From: Chloroflexota bacterium | Lineage (GTDB): Bacteria; Chloroflexota; Anaerolineae; Fen-1058 | Reading direction: 5' to 3' | NCBI GenBank assembly: GCA_016219235.1 | Contig: JACRBO010000694.1 | Span: 1 to 10,280, forward strand | DNA: 10,280 nucleotides | Shown here: one piece after another, positions 1-7,341 of the stretch | How the letters are laid out: every line of letters begins with the position of its first letter | Position numbering within the stretch: the stretch's first letter is position 1 | The notes under the pieces: generated by a model | Told to the model about the DNA's origin: nothing | What the model saw: the letters and a program-made list of their open reading frames with translations, nothing else | The model's database searches: none | Position numbers and translations under genes: made by a program

Positions 1-1
1 G

Positions 2-727
2 CAGTCCACCGGCGGGCGCAACAACCTCGGCCGCATCACCGTGCGTTTCCGCGGCGGTGGCCACAAGCAGGCCTATCGCATCGTCGATTTCAAGCGCGAT
101 AAGCACAACGTGCCGGCCAAAGTCGCGGCGATCGAATACGATCCCAACCGCACGGCCCGCATCGCGCTGCTGTTCTATGCCGATGGCGAGAAGCGCTACA
201 TCATTGCGCCTGCTGAATTGAAGGTTGGCGACAGTGTCGTCAGCGGCCCAACCGCCGAAGTGCGACCGGGCAACTGCCTGCCGCTGGCCAACATGCCGCT
301 CGGTACGCTCGTCCACAACGTCGAGATGCAGCCGGGCAAGGGCGCACAGATGGTGCGCTCTGCCGGTGCTTCGGCCCAGTTGCTGGCCAAAGAAGGCGAT
401 CACGCCACGCTGCGTCTGCCGTCCGGCGAGATGCGCAAGGTGCGCCAGAGCTGCTACGCGGTGGTCGGCCAGGTCAGCAACATCGATCACAGCAACGTGA
501 AATTGGGCACGGCCGGCCGCAAGCGCCACATGGGCATTCGCCCGACGGTGCGCGGATCGGCGATGAGTCCCCGGGACCATCCGCACGGCGGCGGCGAAGG
601 CCGCTCCCCGATTGGTATGCCCGGCCCGAAGAGCCCGTGGGGCCAGCCGACACTCGGTTTCAAGACGCGCCGCAACAAAGTCAGTGATCCATTGATCGTC
701 CGGCGACGCGGTAAGAAGCGTCGTTAA
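2..727 (+). CDS. rplB: 50S ribosomal protein L2, 5'-truncated by window edge
   Basis: L2 is a large-subunit protein that binds 23S rRNA near the peptidyl transferase centre and is needed for subunit association. The frame is open from base 2, before the first ATG at 41, and the extra codons encode the conserved stretch [19 protein letters not shown], so the gene starts outside the window. The 241 visible residues lack roughly 35 N-terminal residues of a usual 275-residue L2. The hallmark loop HPHGGGEGR is at visible residues 193-201, followed by [13 protein letters not shown] and the basic tail [10 protein letters not shown]. The residues before the loop read MSPRD rather than the textbook MNPVD, which I take as lineage variation. 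rpsS follows after 14 bases. Identity is certain; only the start is missing. Confidence 0.98.
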   Translation, partial: QSTGGRNNLGRITVRFRGGGHKQAYRIVDFKRDKHNVPAKVAAIEYDPNRTARIALLFYADGEKRYIIAPAELKVGDSVVSGPTAEVRPGNCLPLANMPLGTLVHNVEMQPGKGAQMVRSAGASAQLLAKEGDHATLRLPSGEMRKVRQSCYAVVGQVSNIDHSNVKLGTAGRKRHMGIRPTVRGSAMSPRDHPHGGGEGRSPIGMPGPKSPWGQPTLGFKTRRNKVSDPLIVRRRGKKRR

Positions 728-741
728 ACGCGGAGGTTGAG

Positions 742-1047
742 ATGTCTCGATCGTTGAAGAAGGGGCCGTTCATTCAGCCCAAACTATTGAAGAAAGTTGA
801 AGCCATGAACAAATCGGGTGACAAAAAGGTCATCCGCACCTGGTCGCGCGCTTCGACGATCTTCCCGCAAATGGTCGGTCATACGATCGCGGTGCACGAT
901 GGCCGCCGGCATGTGCCGATTTACGTCACCGAGAATATGGTCGGCCATAAGCTCGGCGAATTCGCACCGACCCGCACGTATCGCGGCCACTCGACCAAAG
1001 AAAAGGCCGAAGGCGCGACGACCAAGGTCGAGGGCGGAAAAGGTTAG
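742..1047 (+). CDS. rpsS: 30S ribosomal protein S19
   Basis: S19 sits in the head of the small subunit, contacts 16S rRNA together with S13, and lies near the A-site tRNA. The protein is 101 residues, slightly longer than the usual 92 or so because of a Lys/Glu/Gly-rich tail ([17 protein letters not shown]). Conserved signatures are SRSLKKGPF at residues 2-10, the block [21 protein letters not shown], the [13 protein letters not shown] segment, and [18 protein letters not shown] near the C terminus. The start is fixed by GGAGG at 732-736, five bases before the ATG. It lies in the usual S10-operon place between L2 and L22. The stop TAG is embedded in the AGGTGAG that probably serves rplV. Confidence 0.98.
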   Translation: MSRSLKKGPFIQPKLLKKVEAMNKSGDKKVIRTWSRASTIFPQMVGHTIAVHDGRRHVPIYVTENMVGHKLGEFAPTRTYRGHSTKEKAEGATTKVEGGKG

Positions 1048-1054
1048 GTGAGCT

Positions 1055-1405
1055 ATGGCCGTTATCACTGAAGTCCGCGCGATTACGCGCTACGCGACCA
1101 TTTCGCCGCGCAAAGCCCGCCTGGTGATCGATCAGGTCCGCGGTCTGCAGGCTGAGAAGGCGCTGGCCGTGCTGAAGTTCCTGCCGAACAAGCCTGCCGA
1201 GGTCGTTTACAAGACGATCGCTTCGGCGATGGCCAACGCGGAAGAGAACCTGGGCCTGTCCCGCAGCGATCTGTATGTCAAAGAGATCAAGGCCGACGAA
1301 GGTCCGCGCCGCCAGTGGCGGCGATTCGGCGCGCGCGGCCGATTCAAGCCAATCATTCGCCGCTCGTCGCACATCACCGTCGTGTTGACCGAGAAAGTTA
1401 GCTAA
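1055..1405 (+). CDS. rplV: 50S ribosomal protein L22
   Basis: L22 binds 23S rRNA early in assembly, and its long beta-hairpin lines the narrow part of the peptide exit tunnel. At 116 residues it has normal length. The N-terminal block ITRYATISPRKARLVIDQVRG (about 10-30), the NAEEN motif (61-65) and the C-terminal SSHITVVL (104-111) are typical. The hairpin tip, residues 83-101 (GPRRQWRRFGARGRFKPII), keeps the usual length but differs strongly from the E. coli GPSMKRIMPRAKGRADRIL, with Gln-Trp where Lys-Arg sits and extra arginines. AGGTGAG at 1046-1052 overlaps the rpsS stop and is the likely SD, so translation is probably coupled to rpsS. Confidence 0.97.
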   Translation: MAVITEVRAITRYATISPRKARLVIDQVRGLQAEKALAVLKFLPNKPAEVVYKTIASAMANAEENLGLSRSDLYVKEIKADEGPRRQWRRFGARGRFKPIIRRSSHITVVLTEKVS

Positions 1406-1420
1406 GCCGCAGGGCTAGAT

Positions 1421-1425
1421 AGGGG
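1421..1425 (+). promoter_or_regulatory. Shine-Dalgarno that fixes the TTG start of rpsC
   Basis: AGGGG lies six bases before TTG 1432-1434. No ATG or GTG near this point would keep the conserved S3 N terminus, so this site supports the non-ATG start. Confidence 0.75.
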
Positions 1426-1431
1426 TGTCAC

Positions 1432-2103
1432 TTGGGTCGCAAAATTCATCCTTACGGTTTCCGTTTAGGCGTTATCCGTGACTGGAACTCGCGCTGGTTT
1501 GCGAAGAAAGGCGCGCAGTACGCCACGCTGCTGGCCGAAGACTTTGATCTACGCAAGTTCATTCGCAGCAAGGTCGGTCAGGCGGGCGTGTCCAAGATCG
1601 GCATCGAGCGCTTCCCGAATCAGCTGATCATCACGATCTTCACGGCCAAGCCTGGCATCATCATCGGGCGCAAGGGCGCGGCGGTCAAAGAACTGCGCGA
1701 GTCTCTGGAAGCGTCGACCGGCAAGAAGGTCAAGCTGGAGATTTCCGAAGTGGATAAGCCCGATATGGAAGCCGCGCTGGTGGCTGAGAATATCGCGGGC
1801 CAGCTGGAGCGCCGTATCAGCCACAGCCGCGCCATGAAACGCGCGGTGCAGCAGGCCATGCGCCTGGGCGCGCTTGGCGTCAAGATCACGTGCTCGGGTC
1901 GTCTGGCTGGTTCGGAAATGGCGCGGCGCGAGACCGTGATGGAAGGCCAGGTGCCTCGCAGCACGCTGCGCGCCGACATCGATTTTTCGCGCGCCGAAGC
2001 CTTGACCACTTACGGTCGCATTGGTATCAAAGTGTGGATTTACAAGGGCGAGATTCTGCCCGAGGCTAAGGCCAGGCCGGAAGCGGCTGCGGCGACTGCT
2101 TAA
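1432..2103 (+). CDS. rpsC: 30S ribosomal protein S3, TTG start
   Basis: S3 forms part of the small-subunit head at the mRNA entry channel and takes part in the ribosome's helicase activity. The 223-residue product starts [20 protein letters not shown], which matches the conserved S3 N terminus exactly, so the TTG codon at 1432 is the true start. The KH domain covers about residues 40-110, with its GxxG loop GRKG at 79-82 inside [10 protein letters not shown]. The C-terminal S3 domain contains [10 protein letters not shown] (151-160), the E-x-x-x-EGQVP stretch (167-175) and [14 protein letters not shown] (194-207). The tail is Ala-rich. The gene is 26 bases downstream of rplV and 75 bases upstream of rplP. 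The rare start codon may tune expression; that is inference. Confidence 0.97.
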   Translation: MGRKIHPYGFRLGVIRDWNSRWFAKKGAQYATLLAEDFDLRKFIRSKVGQAGVSKIGIERFPNQLIITIFTAKPGIIIGRKGAAVKELRESLEASTGKKVKLEISEVDKPDMEAALVAENIAGQLERRISHSRAMKRAVQQAMRLGALGVKITCSGRLAGSEMARRETVMEGQVPRSTLRADIDFSRAEALTTYGRIGIKVWIYKGEILPEAKARPEAAAATA

Positions 2104-2113
2104 TGATTCCGTT

Positions 2114-2148
2114 GGGGCGGTGGCCGGCCGATCGAGCCGGTGATGCCC
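2114..2148 (+). other. Possible GC-rich hairpin in rpsC-rplP spacer
   Basis: The 75-base spacer can form an inner stem CCGGC (2124-2128) with GCCGG (2136-2140) around a seven-base loop, extended by GGGC (2115-2118) with GCCC (2145-2148) across an internal loop. No T-run follows, so it does not look like a rho-independent terminator. It could be an mRNA processing or stability element, or simply chance in GC-rich DNA. Confidence 0.3.
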
Positions 2149-2178
2149 TACGAATGATTTGGATGGGAGTGTGAAGCT

Positions 2179-2613
2179 ATGTTGATGCCAAAGCGCGTTA
2201 AATGGCGCAAGCAGCAGCGTGGACGCATGACGGGTAAAGAACTGCGCGGCGTCGAAGTGGTCTTTGGTGATCTGGGCCTGCAAGCCCTGGAGCCGTGCTG
2301 GATGACCCAGCGCCAGATCGAAGCGGCTCGCCGCACGGTCGTGCACTTTGTCAAGCGCCGCGGCAAGATGTGGGTGCGCGTCTTCCCCGATAAGCCGGTG
2401 ACTCAGAAGGCGGCCGAAACCCGCATGGGTAAAGGCAAGGGCGCGGTCGATCATTACGTGGCCGTGATCAAGCCCGGCCGCATCATTCTGGAAATTGGCG
2501 GCGTCGATGATGCCACGGCCCATGAAGCGCTCAAACTCGCGGCGTACAAGCTGCCGATCAAGACGCAGATCATTGGCCGGCGCGATTTGGCCGCCGGTGG
2601 CACGGGAGCCTAG
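2179..2613 (+). CDS. rplP: 50S ribosomal protein L16
   Basis: L16 is a late-assembling large-subunit protein at the A-site tRNA elbow, important for tRNA accommodation. The 144 residues are close to the usual 137-145. The start [17 protein letters not shown] matches the family N terminus. Further hallmarks are [23 protein letters not shown], the [27 protein letters not shown] segment containing the conserved GKGKG loop, and [17 protein letters not shown] at 2165-2169 is the likely SD, nine bases before the ATG. Only four bases separate its TAG stop from the rpmC start, so L16 and L29 are probably translated together. Confidence 0.98.
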   Translation: MLMPKRVKWRKQQRGRMTGKELRGVEVVFGDLGLQALEPCWMTQRQIEAARRTVVHFVKRRGKMWVRVFPDKPVTQKAAETRMGKGKGAVDHYVAVIKPGRIILEIGGVDDATAHEALKLAAYKLPIKTQIIGRRDLAAGGTGA

Positions 2614-2617
2614 AGCC

Positions 2618-2830
2618 ATGCAAGCGAGTGAACTGCGCAACCTGGACGTAAACGAAATCAACGCCAAGATTGACTCGGCGTATCAAGAATTGTTTAACCT
2701 GCGCTTTCAATGGGCGTCGGGCCAGCTGGAAGATCACAACCGGCTGTCCGTGCTGCGCCGCGACATCGCCCGGATGAAGACCGTTCTGCGCGAGCGTGAA
2801 CTGGCTGCGCTGGCCGCAGGCCAGGCGTAA
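2618..2830 (+). CDS. rpmC: 50S ribosomal protein L29
   Basis: L29 is a small two-helix protein at the exit-tunnel rim of the large subunit. With L23 it forms the docking area for SRP and trigger factor. The reading frame is open further upstream (an ATG at 2495 lies inside rplP), but the ATG at 2618 gives a 70-residue product of normal L29 length, preceded by GGGAG at 2604-2608. The sequence MQASELRNLDVNEINAKI, then YQELFNLRFQWASGQLEDHNRL, then VLRRDIARMKTVLRERE shows the typical ELR start, the LFNLRFQ...GQL.N signature and the helical IAR-hKT segment. It is followed after 11 bases by rpsQ. Confidence 0.96.
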   Translation: MQASELRNLDVNEINAKIDSAYQELFNLRFQWASGQLEDHNRLSVLRRDIARMKTVLRERELAALAAGQA

Positions 2831-2841
2831 GGAGCTGCGAA

Positions 2842-3096
2842 ATGAGAGAACAACGCAAGCGTCTCGTCGGTCGTGTGACCAGCGATAAGATGCAAAAGAC
2901 GGTCGTTGTCACGGTGGAGTCGCTAAAGCGCCATCCGCTGTACAACAAGGTCGTGCGCCGGACGACGCGCTACAAGGCGCACAATCCGAACGATGAAGCC
3001 AAAGCCGGCGATGTCGTGCAGATCATCGAAGCGCAGCCCATGAGCCGCGAGAAGCGCTGGGCGGTCGAGAAGATCCTGACCAAGGCGGAGGCGTAG
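2842..3096 (+). CDS. rpsQ: 30S ribosomal protein S17
   Basis: S17 is an OB-fold primary binder of the 5' domain of 16S rRNA. The 84-residue product has the canonical [19 protein letters not shown] start (residues 5-23), then [19 protein letters not shown], then [20 protein letters not shown], where the Pro-(Leu/Met)-Ser-(Lys/Arg) turn is a family hallmark. AAGGAG at 2829-2834 overlaps the rpmC stop and is eight bases or less from the ATG. Its own 3' end carries the GGAGG that serves rplN, leaving only two bases between the two genes. Confidence 0.98.
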   Translation: MREQRKRLVGRVTSDKMQKTVVVTVESLKRHPLYNKVVRRTTRYKAHNPNDEAKAGDVVQIIEAQPMSREKRWAVEKILTKAEA

Positions 3097-3098
3097 CC

Positions 3099-3470
3099 AT
3101 GATCCAGCAAGAGACACGCCTGACGGTCGCCGATAATACCGGCGCCAAAGAACTGTTGTGCATTCATATCCTGGGTGGTTCCACCCGGCGTTATGGCTAT
3201 GTGGGCGACATTATCGTGGCTTCGGTCAAGAAGGCCGCGCCCAATGCCGCCGTGAAGAAGGGCGATGTGGTCAAGGCCGTCATCGTCCGCACAGCGAAAG
3301 AGTACGATCGGCCGGATGGCAGCCACATTCGTTTCGACGACAACGCCGCTGTGATCATCGATCCCGAAACCCTGAATCCCAAAGGCACGCGCATTTTCGG
3401 GCCGGTGGCGCGTGAACTGCGCGACAAGGGTTTCATGAAGATTGTTTCACTGGCACCAGAGACGCTGTAG
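3099..3470 (+). CDS. rplN: 50S ribosomal protein L14
   Basis: L14 lies at the subunit interface of the 50S particle, forms intersubunit bridges and contacts L19; silencing factor RsfS binds it in many bacteria. The product has 123 residues (usual 122). It shows [78 protein letters not shown] and the terminal [26 protein letters not shown], all family hallmarks. GGAGG at 3087-3091, inside the end of rpsQ, is the SD. In E. coli the spc operon starts at this gene. Here no promoter-like sequence is evident before it, and the two-base spacing to rpsQ argues for one continuous transcript. Confidence 0.98.
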   Translation: MIQQETRLTVADNTGAKELLCIHILGGSTRRYGYVGDIIVASVKKAAPNAAVKKGDVVKAVIVRTAKEYDRPDGSHIRFDDNAAVIIDPETLNPKGTRIFGPVARELRDKGFMKIVSLAPETL

Positions 3471-3505
3471 CCCCCGGCTTAACAGCAGCTACAGGAGTAT
3501 ACGAG

Positions 3506-3826
3506 ATGGCGAAGATTAAGAAGGGCGATATGGTGATGGTCATCACCGGCGAACACAAGGGCGTGCGCGGCGCGGTCCAGAGCATGGATGGCAAGTCGAT
3601 GCGCGTGGTGGTAGCCGGCGCGAACATCATTAAAAAACACCAGAAGCCGGTGCAGGCCGGGCGCGGCAAGACCCAGGCAGGCATCATTGAGTTTGAAGCG
3701 CCGATTAGCCTGTCCAACGTCATGCTGGTGTGCCCCAAGTGCAACGAGCCGACCCGCGTCGGAATCCGGGCTGACGGCGACACCAAAGTCCGCGTGTGCA
3801 AGAACTGCGGCGCAGATATTGCCTAG
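3506..3826 (+). CDS. rplX: 50S ribosomal protein L24 with C-terminal four-cysteine ribbon
   Basis: L24 initiates 50S assembly by binding the 5' end region of 23S rRNA. The N-terminal KOW motif is KIKKGDMVMVITGEHKGVRGAV (residues 3-24). It is followed by VVVAGANIIKKHQKP and IEFEAPISLSNVMLVCP. The last third carries two CxxC pairs, C76-P-K-C79 and C98-K-N-C101, spaced like a zinc ribbon. E. coli L24 lacks these, but they occur in many other bacterial L24 proteins. Length 106 is normal. AGGAG at 3493-3497 lies eight bases before the ATG. A 93-base spacer then separates it from rplE. Confidence 0.97.
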   Translation: MAKIKKGDMVMVITGEHKGVRGAVQSMDGKSMRVVVAGANIIKKHQKPVQAGRGKTQAGIIEFEAPISLSNVMLVCPKCNEPTRVGIRADGDTKVRVCKNCGADIA

Positions 3827-3908
3827 CAGCTATCGCTCGTGTGAGACGCACAACCTGGCCGAGAGTAAGATGCGCGGTTGCGCCTTAGCGGCTTAGCAAT
3901 AGATCAAC

Positions 3909-3912
3909 GGAG
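3909..3912 (+). promoter_or_regulatory. Shine-Dalgarno that fixes the rplE start
   Basis: GGAG seven bases before ATG 3920. It supports this start over the in-frame TTG at 3878, which would add 14 residues not found in L5. Confidence 0.65.
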
Positions 3913-3919
3913 TAGTGAC

Positions 3920-4462
3920 ATGCCGAATTTGCAGCAGCGATATAAAGATGAAATCGTTCCGACCCTGATGAAGGATTTTAGCTACACGACGGTGATGCAA
4001 GTGCCGCGTATTAGCAAGATCGTCGTCAATATTGGCGCGGGCATTGCCCTAGATAATCCCAAGGTGCTGGACGGGGCCGTGGCTGACCTGCAATTGATCA
4101 CCGGCCAGAAGCCCGTGTTGACCAAGGCGCGCAAGTCGATCGCCAACTTCAAGTTGCGCGAAGGCCGCCAGATCGGCGTGAAGGTAACCCTGCGCGGCGC
4201 GCGGATGTGGGCCTTCCTTGATCGGTTGTGCAATCTGGCGCTGCCCCGCATCCGCGACTTCCGCGGCATTCCGGGCGACTGCTTCGACGGGCGCGGCAAC
4301 TACACGCTGGGTCTGCGTGAGCAGCTGGTTTTCCCGGAAATTCAGTACGACAAGATCGATATGCTGCGCGGCATGGAGATCACGATCGTGACGACCTCCC
4401 GGACCGATGCCGAAGGCCGCCGCTTGCTGGAACTCGTCGGGATGCCCTTCAGGAGCAACTAA
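3920..4462 (+). CDS. rplE: 50S ribosomal protein L5
   Basis: L5 binds 5S rRNA in the central protuberance and contacts P-site tRNA and the small-subunit head. From ATG 3920 the product is 180 residues, the usual length (about 179). The N terminus [36 protein letters not shown] is typical. It is followed by [21 protein letters not shown] with the conserved tRNA-facing loop, [25 protein letters not shown] and [19 protein letters not shown], then the terminal LLELVGMPF. The end of the gene contains AGGAG (4451-4455), the SD for rpsN, which starts three bases after the L5 stop. The 93-base spacer before it contains no recognisable gene or promoter. Confidence 0.98.
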   Translation: MPNLQQRYKDEIVPTLMKDFSYTTVMQVPRISKIVVNIGAGIALDNPKVLDGAVADLQLITGQKPVLTKARKSIANFKLREGRQIGVKVTLRGARMWAFLDRLCNLALPRIRDFRGIPGDCFDGRGNYTLGLREQLVFPEIQYDKIDMLRGMEITIVTTSRTDAEGRRLLELVGMPFRSN

Positions 4463-4465
4463 CGC

Positions 4466-4648
4466 ATGGCGAAGAAATCAATTGTCAACCGCGAAAGCAA
4501 CCGTAAATATACCATCCGCGTGCGGAGTCGGTGCCGGCTGTGCGGCCGGCCGCGCGGCTACATGCGCCGTTTTGACATGTGCCGCATTTGTTTCCGCGAA
4601 GCGTCGCTGCAAGGGATGATCCCTGGCGTTGTGAAGTCGAGCTGGTAA
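4466..4648 (+). CDS. rpsN: 30S ribosomal protein S14, zinc-binding type Z
   Basis: S14 helps assemble the small-subunit head with S3 and S10. This is the short zinc form: 60 residues with C23-R-L-C26 and C39-R-I-C42, against about 100 residues in the zinc-free form. The order [25 protein letters not shown] is the type-Z signature, and the protein ends in the conserved Gly-(Val/Ile)-xx-SSW. SD AGGAG lies in the end of rplE, ten bases before the ATG. This zinc form has its normal operon position between L5 and S8. No second zinc-free copy is visible in this window, but one could exist elsewhere, as in Bacillus. Confidence 0.98.
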   Translation: MAKKSIVNRESNRKYTIRVRSRCRLCGRPRGYMRRFDMCRICFREASLQGMIPGVVKSSW

Positions 4649-4660
4649 GCGAGAGGTTCC

Positions 4661-4693
4661 GGCCCGTGGCCTGCACCCGCAAGGGCAGCGCCC
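4661..4693 (+). other. Two small GC-rich hairpins in rpsN-rpsH spacer
   Basis: Within a 77-base spacer, GGCC (4661-4664) can pair with GGCC (4668-4671) around CGT, and GGGC (4683-4686) with GCCC (4690-4693) around AGC. Stems are only four base pairs and only three Ts follow the second one, so this is a weak terminator candidate. A role in spc-operon regulation is possible but unsupported. Confidence 0.25.
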
Positions 4694-4725
4694 CCGTCTT
4701 TACCCGGATGTAGAGGAGTTTACGA

Positions 4726-5139
4726 ATGAGCGTTACAGATCCGATCGGTGATATGCTGACCCGCGTGCGCAATGCGTCGATCATCGGCCACAGCCTGGTG
4801 GCGATGCCGAGCAGCCGCATCAAGGTGGCCATTGCCAATATCCTGAAAGACGAAGGCTATATTCAGGACTTTGAAGTGACCCAGGAAGAAGGCCGCCCGC
4901 AAGCCACGCTGCGGATGTGGCTGAAGTATGTGGGTGATCGGCGGCATCGTGTTGCGGCCATCACCGGTGTTAAGCGCATTAGCACGCCGGGTTGCCGCGT
5001 GTATTCGCAGAAAGGCGACGTGCCCTGGGTGTTGTCGGGCATGGGGATCGCCATCTTGTCGACGCCCAAGGGCGTTATTACCGGCCAACAGGCGCGGCGC
5101 CTGGGTGTGGGCGGTGAAGTGTTGTGCCACGTCTGGTAG
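4726..5139 (+). CDS. rpsH: 30S ribosomal protein S8
   Basis: S8 is a primary binder of the central domain of 16S rRNA, and in E. coli it is the translational repressor of the spc operon. The product is 137 residues (usual about 132). It begins VTDPIGDMLTRVRNASIIGH (residues 3-22), has the IKVAIANILKDEGYI helix and the GVKRISTPGCRVY strand. It ends with the RNA-binding region GIAILSTPKGVITGQQARRLGVGGEVLCHVW, in which STPKGV (112-117) is the S8 STS/STPKG signature. GAGGAG at 4712-4717 is the SD. Whether S8 autoregulates here cannot be judged; I did not find an obvious copy of its rRNA target near L5. Confidence 0.98.
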   Translation: MSVTDPIGDMLTRVRNASIIGHSLVAMPSSRIKVAIANILKDEGYIQDFEVTQEEGRPQATLRMWLKYVGDRRHRVAAITGVKRISTPGCRVYSQKGDVPWVLSGMGIAILSTPKGVITGQQARRLGVGGEVLCHVW

Positions 5140-5175
5140 GCTGCACGGCCACAGATTCTTACTTCGGAGGATTCG

Positions 5176-5724
5176 ATGTCGCGCATTGGTAAGAAACCCG
5201 TGCTGCTTCCAGCCGGTGTCCAAGTGAAAATAAACGGGTCTGACGTTCACGTCAAGGGCCCAAAGGGCGAACTGACCCGATCGTTTGATCCGGCCATGAC
5301 GATTGCGCAACAGGGCAATGAAGTCATTGTGTCGCGTCCCGATGACCTGCGCCAGAACCGGGCTTTGCATGGCCTGACTCGCGCGCTGCTCAATAACATG
5401 GTCGAGGGTGTGACGAACGGCTTCAAGAAGACCTTGATGGTGGACGGCGTAGGGTATCGCGCCGAGTTGACGGGCAAGCGGTTGATGCTATATCTGGGTT
5501 ACTCACACCCGATCATGATCGAACCGCCCGCCGGGATCACCATCGAAGCTGACCCCAAGGCCAAGACGATCTCCATCGCCGGCATTGACAAAGAAAAGGT
5601 CGGCGAGATTTCGGCCGAGATTCGTTCGCTGCGTCCGCCTGAGCCGTATAAGGGCAAGGGCATTCGGTACTCGGATGAGGTTGTCCGGCGCAAGGCGGGC
5701 AAGGCCGGCAAGGTCGGCGGGTAA
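5176..5724 (+). CDS. rplF: 50S ribosomal protein L6
   Basis: L6 lies near the sarcin-ricin loop and the factor-binding site of the large subunit. The 182-residue product has two tandem L6 domains (about residues 11-82 and 90-165). It begins MSRIGKKPVLLPAGVQV, contains VKGPKGEL (27-34) and GVGYRAEL (91-98), and carries the C-terminal signature RPPEPYKGKGIRY (153-165). Its tail is Lys/Gly-rich. GGAGG at 5166-5170 is five bases before the ATG. It lies between S8 and L18 in standard spc order, with 16 bases to rplR. Confidence 0.98.
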   Translation: MSRIGKKPVLLPAGVQVKINGSDVHVKGPKGELTRSFDPAMTIAQQGNEVIVSRPDDLRQNRALHGLTRALLNNMVEGVTNGFKKTLMVDGVGYRAELTGKRLMLYLGYSHPIMIEPPAGITIEADPKAKTISIAGIDKEKVGEISAEIRSLRPPEPYKGKGIRYSDEVVRRKAGKAGKVGG

Positions 5725-5740
5725 GTGAGGGTATTGATCC

Positions 5741-6103
5741 ATGGCTAAATCACGTAATGCAGCACGTCTACATCGCCACAATCGCGTGCGCGGCCGTGTC
5801 AACGGCACGCCCGATCAGCCGCGGCTGAATGTCTATCGCAGCCTGGCGAACATTTATGCGCAGATCATTGATGATACGCAAGGCTTCACGCTGGTGTCGG
5901 CTTCGACGATTGACGCCGAAGTGGCGACGCAAGTTGGCGGCCTGAAGGGTGTCGACCGGGCCAAGATGGTTGGCAAGGTGCTGGCCGACCGGGCGAAGGC
6001 GAAGGGTATCAAGCGCGTGGTGTTCGATCGCGGCGGTTACCGGTATATGGGCCAGATTAAGGCTTTGGCCGATGCCAGCCGCGAAAACGGGTTGGAGTTC
6101 TAG
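5741..6103 (+). CDS. rplR: 50S ribosomal protein L18
   Basis: L18 binds 5S rRNA and anchors it to the central protuberance with L5. The product is 120 residues, standard for bacteria. The basic N-terminal tail is followed by [20 protein letters not shown] (residues 16-35), [53 protein letters not shown], the conserved C-terminal fold. GAGGG (5727-5731) provides the SD nine bases before the ATG. Its stop TAG forms part of the AGGAG serving rpsE. Confidence 0.98.
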   Translation: MAKSRNAARLHRHNRVRGRVNGTPDQPRLNVYRSLANIYAQIIDDTQGFTLVSASTIDAEVATQVGGLKGVDRAKMVGKVLADRAKAKGIKRVVFDRGGYRYMGQIKALADASRENGLEF

Positions 6104-6112
6104 GAGCGTCCC

Positions 6113-6661
6113 ATGGCAAAACGAAACGAAAAACGGGCCGATATTGAGCCGCGGGAAGAACTGGACGAGCGTGTCGTCAGCATTTCGCGCGTGGCGAAGG
6201 TGATCAAGGGCGGGCGCCGCTTTGCGTTCCGCGTGGTGGTGGTCGCCGGTGACAATCGCGGCAACGTCGGCGTGGGCATTGGCAAGAGCCGCGGCGTGCC
6301 GGAAGCAATCCGCAAGGCCACCGAGCGCGCGCGCCGCGCCATGCATCCCGTGACCCTGTCGGGCACGACGATCCCGCATGAGGTGAATGTTAAGTTCGGC
6401 GGTGCCAAGATTATGCTGAAGCCGGCTTCGCCCGGTACCGGCGTTATCGCGGGTGGTGGTGTGCGCGCCGTGTTGGAAACGGCCGGTGTGCGCGACATTC
6501 TCACCAAGTCGCTGGGCAGCAGCAATCAGTTGAATATGATTCGTGCGACGCTGAAGGGTCTGGAAGACATGAAAGATCCGGCCGCGCTGGCTAAAGTGCG
6601 CGGCAAGAACCCGGAAGATGTCGTACCGTTCTGGAGGCGCCGCAATGCGCAACAAGCCTGA
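6113..6661 (+). CDS. rpsE: 30S ribosomal protein S5
   Basis: S5 lies at the mRNA entry channel behind the decoding centre; mutations in it cause ram or spectinomycin-resistance phenotypes in E. coli. The 182-residue protein has the double-stranded-RNA-binding fold at about residues 15-80 ([40 protein letters not shown]) and the second domain [28 protein letters not shown], then [17 protein letters not shown]. The last residues, [12 protein letters not shown], are encoded by the segment that also holds the SD and first codons of rpmD, giving a 17-base overlap. SD AGGAG is at 6102-6106. Confidence 0.98.
   Translation: MAKRNEKRADIEPREELDERVVSISRVAKVIKGGRRFAFRVVVVAGDNRGNVGVGIGKSRGVPEAIRKATERARRAMHPVTLSGTTIPHEVNVKFGGAKIMLKPASPGTGVIAGGGVRAVLETAGVRDILTKSLGSSNQLNMIRATLKGLEDMKDPAALAKVRGKNPEDVVPFWRRRNAQQA
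6633..6637 (+). promoter_or_regulatory. Shine-Dalgarno for rpmD inside rpsE
   Basis: GGAGG seven bases before ATG 6645, within the rpsE coding sequence. It decides the overlapping rpmD start and implies coupled translation. Confidence 0.75.
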
Positions 6662-6851
6662 AATAGTCGGCGCAAAATTGCGCGTAACGCTCGTTAAGAG
6701 CCCGACGAAGTACTCGGAGCGCCACAAGCGCAACGTGCGGGCGTTGGGCCTGCGTCGGATGCATCAAACGGTCGAGCATATCGATGGGCCGGTGGCTCGC
6801 GGGATGATCGCCAGAGTGGCCTTTTTGGTCGCTGTCGAGGAAGTCAAATGA
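6645..6851 (+). CDS. rpmD: 50S ribosomal protein L30
   Basis: L30 is a small alpha-beta protein of the large subunit. The product is 68 residues, slightly longer than the usual 60. It contains [35 protein letters not shown], where the (V/L)KS.IG or KSP turn and the LGLR(R/K)hh.TV stretch are the family signature; here the frequent Ile-Gly after Ser is replaced by Pro-Thr. The strand [17 protein letters not shown] closes the fold. The start at 6645 overlaps rpsE by 17 bases, and the TGA stop overlaps the rplO ATG by four bases, so S5, L30 and L15 are probably translationally coupled. Confidence 0.95.
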   Translation: MRNKPEIVGAKLRVTLVKSPTKYSERHKRNVRALGLRRMHQTVEHIDGPVARGMIARVAFLVAVEEVK

Positions 6852-7303
6852 AACTGCATGATCTACAACCAGGCGAAGGCGCGAAAACTCGGAAGAAGCG
6901 CGTCGGGCGCGGCCTCGGTTCGGGGCAGGGCACCTACGCGGGGCGCGGCAAGAAGGGCCAGCACGCTCGATCGGGCGGGACCAAGGCCCCGTACCATCAG
7001 GGCGGTAACTTGCCGCTTGTGCGTAAACTGCCGTTCGCACGCGGTGTCGGTTTTACCTCGCGCAACAAGATATACTATTCGCCCGTGAATCTGGGCGATT
7101 TGAACGAATTTGCGGCCGGTGCGGAAATCAATCCGATGGTGCTGACGGTTGCCGGGCTGATTCACGATGCCGGTGAGCCGGTGGTGATTCTGGGCCACGG
7201 TGATCTGGATAAGGCCTTGAACGTCAAGACGCACCGCATCAGCGAGTCGGCTCGCCAGAAGATTGAAGCGGTCGGCGGCACGATCGAGATTCTGCCGCTG
7301 TAA
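6848..7303 (+). CDS. rplO: 50S ribosomal protein L15
   Basis: L15 is a late-assembly large-subunit protein that reaches deep into 23S rRNA with its glycine-rich N-terminal extension. The product is 151 residues (usual about 145). [22 protein letters not shown] is canonical and is followed by the Gly-rich arm (residues 20-44), then NLPLVRKLPFARGVGF. The globular domain ends with HDAGEPVVILGHGDL, KALNVKTHRISESARQKIEAVGG and TIEIL. GAGG at 6837-6840 in rpmD is the SD. It precedes secY by 38 bases, the common bacterial arrangement. Confidence 0.98.
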   Translation: MKLHDLQPGEGAKTRKKRVGRGLGSGQGTYAGRGKKGQHARSGGTKAPYHQGGNLPLVRKLPFARGVGFTSRNKIYYSPVNLGDLNEFAAGAEINPMVLTVAGLIHDAGEPVVILGHGDLDKALNVKTHRISESARQKIEAVGGTIEILPL

Positions 7304-7341
7304 CCGCCGTGGGGCGCGAACTCCTCAATCGGAGATAAACG

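Noticed and set aside
2495..2617. Longer L29 starting at the upstream in-frame ATG
   Set aside because: It would add 41 residues inside rplP that are not L29-like; the SD and family length support 2618.
1549..2667. 372-codon open frame on the minus strand across rpsC, rplP and rpmC
   Set aside because: It is antisense to three certain ribosomal genes, has no family resemblance, and arises from GC-biased codon use.
5768..6733. 321-codon open frame on the minus strand across rplR, rpsE and rpmD
   Set aside because: It is a shadow of conserved sense genes, with His/Ala/Arg-rich composition and no recognisable domain.
7321..7334. CTCC-GGAG hairpin hiding the secY SD
   Set aside because: It is only four base pairs with a six-base loop and no extension, which is expected by chance next to an SD.
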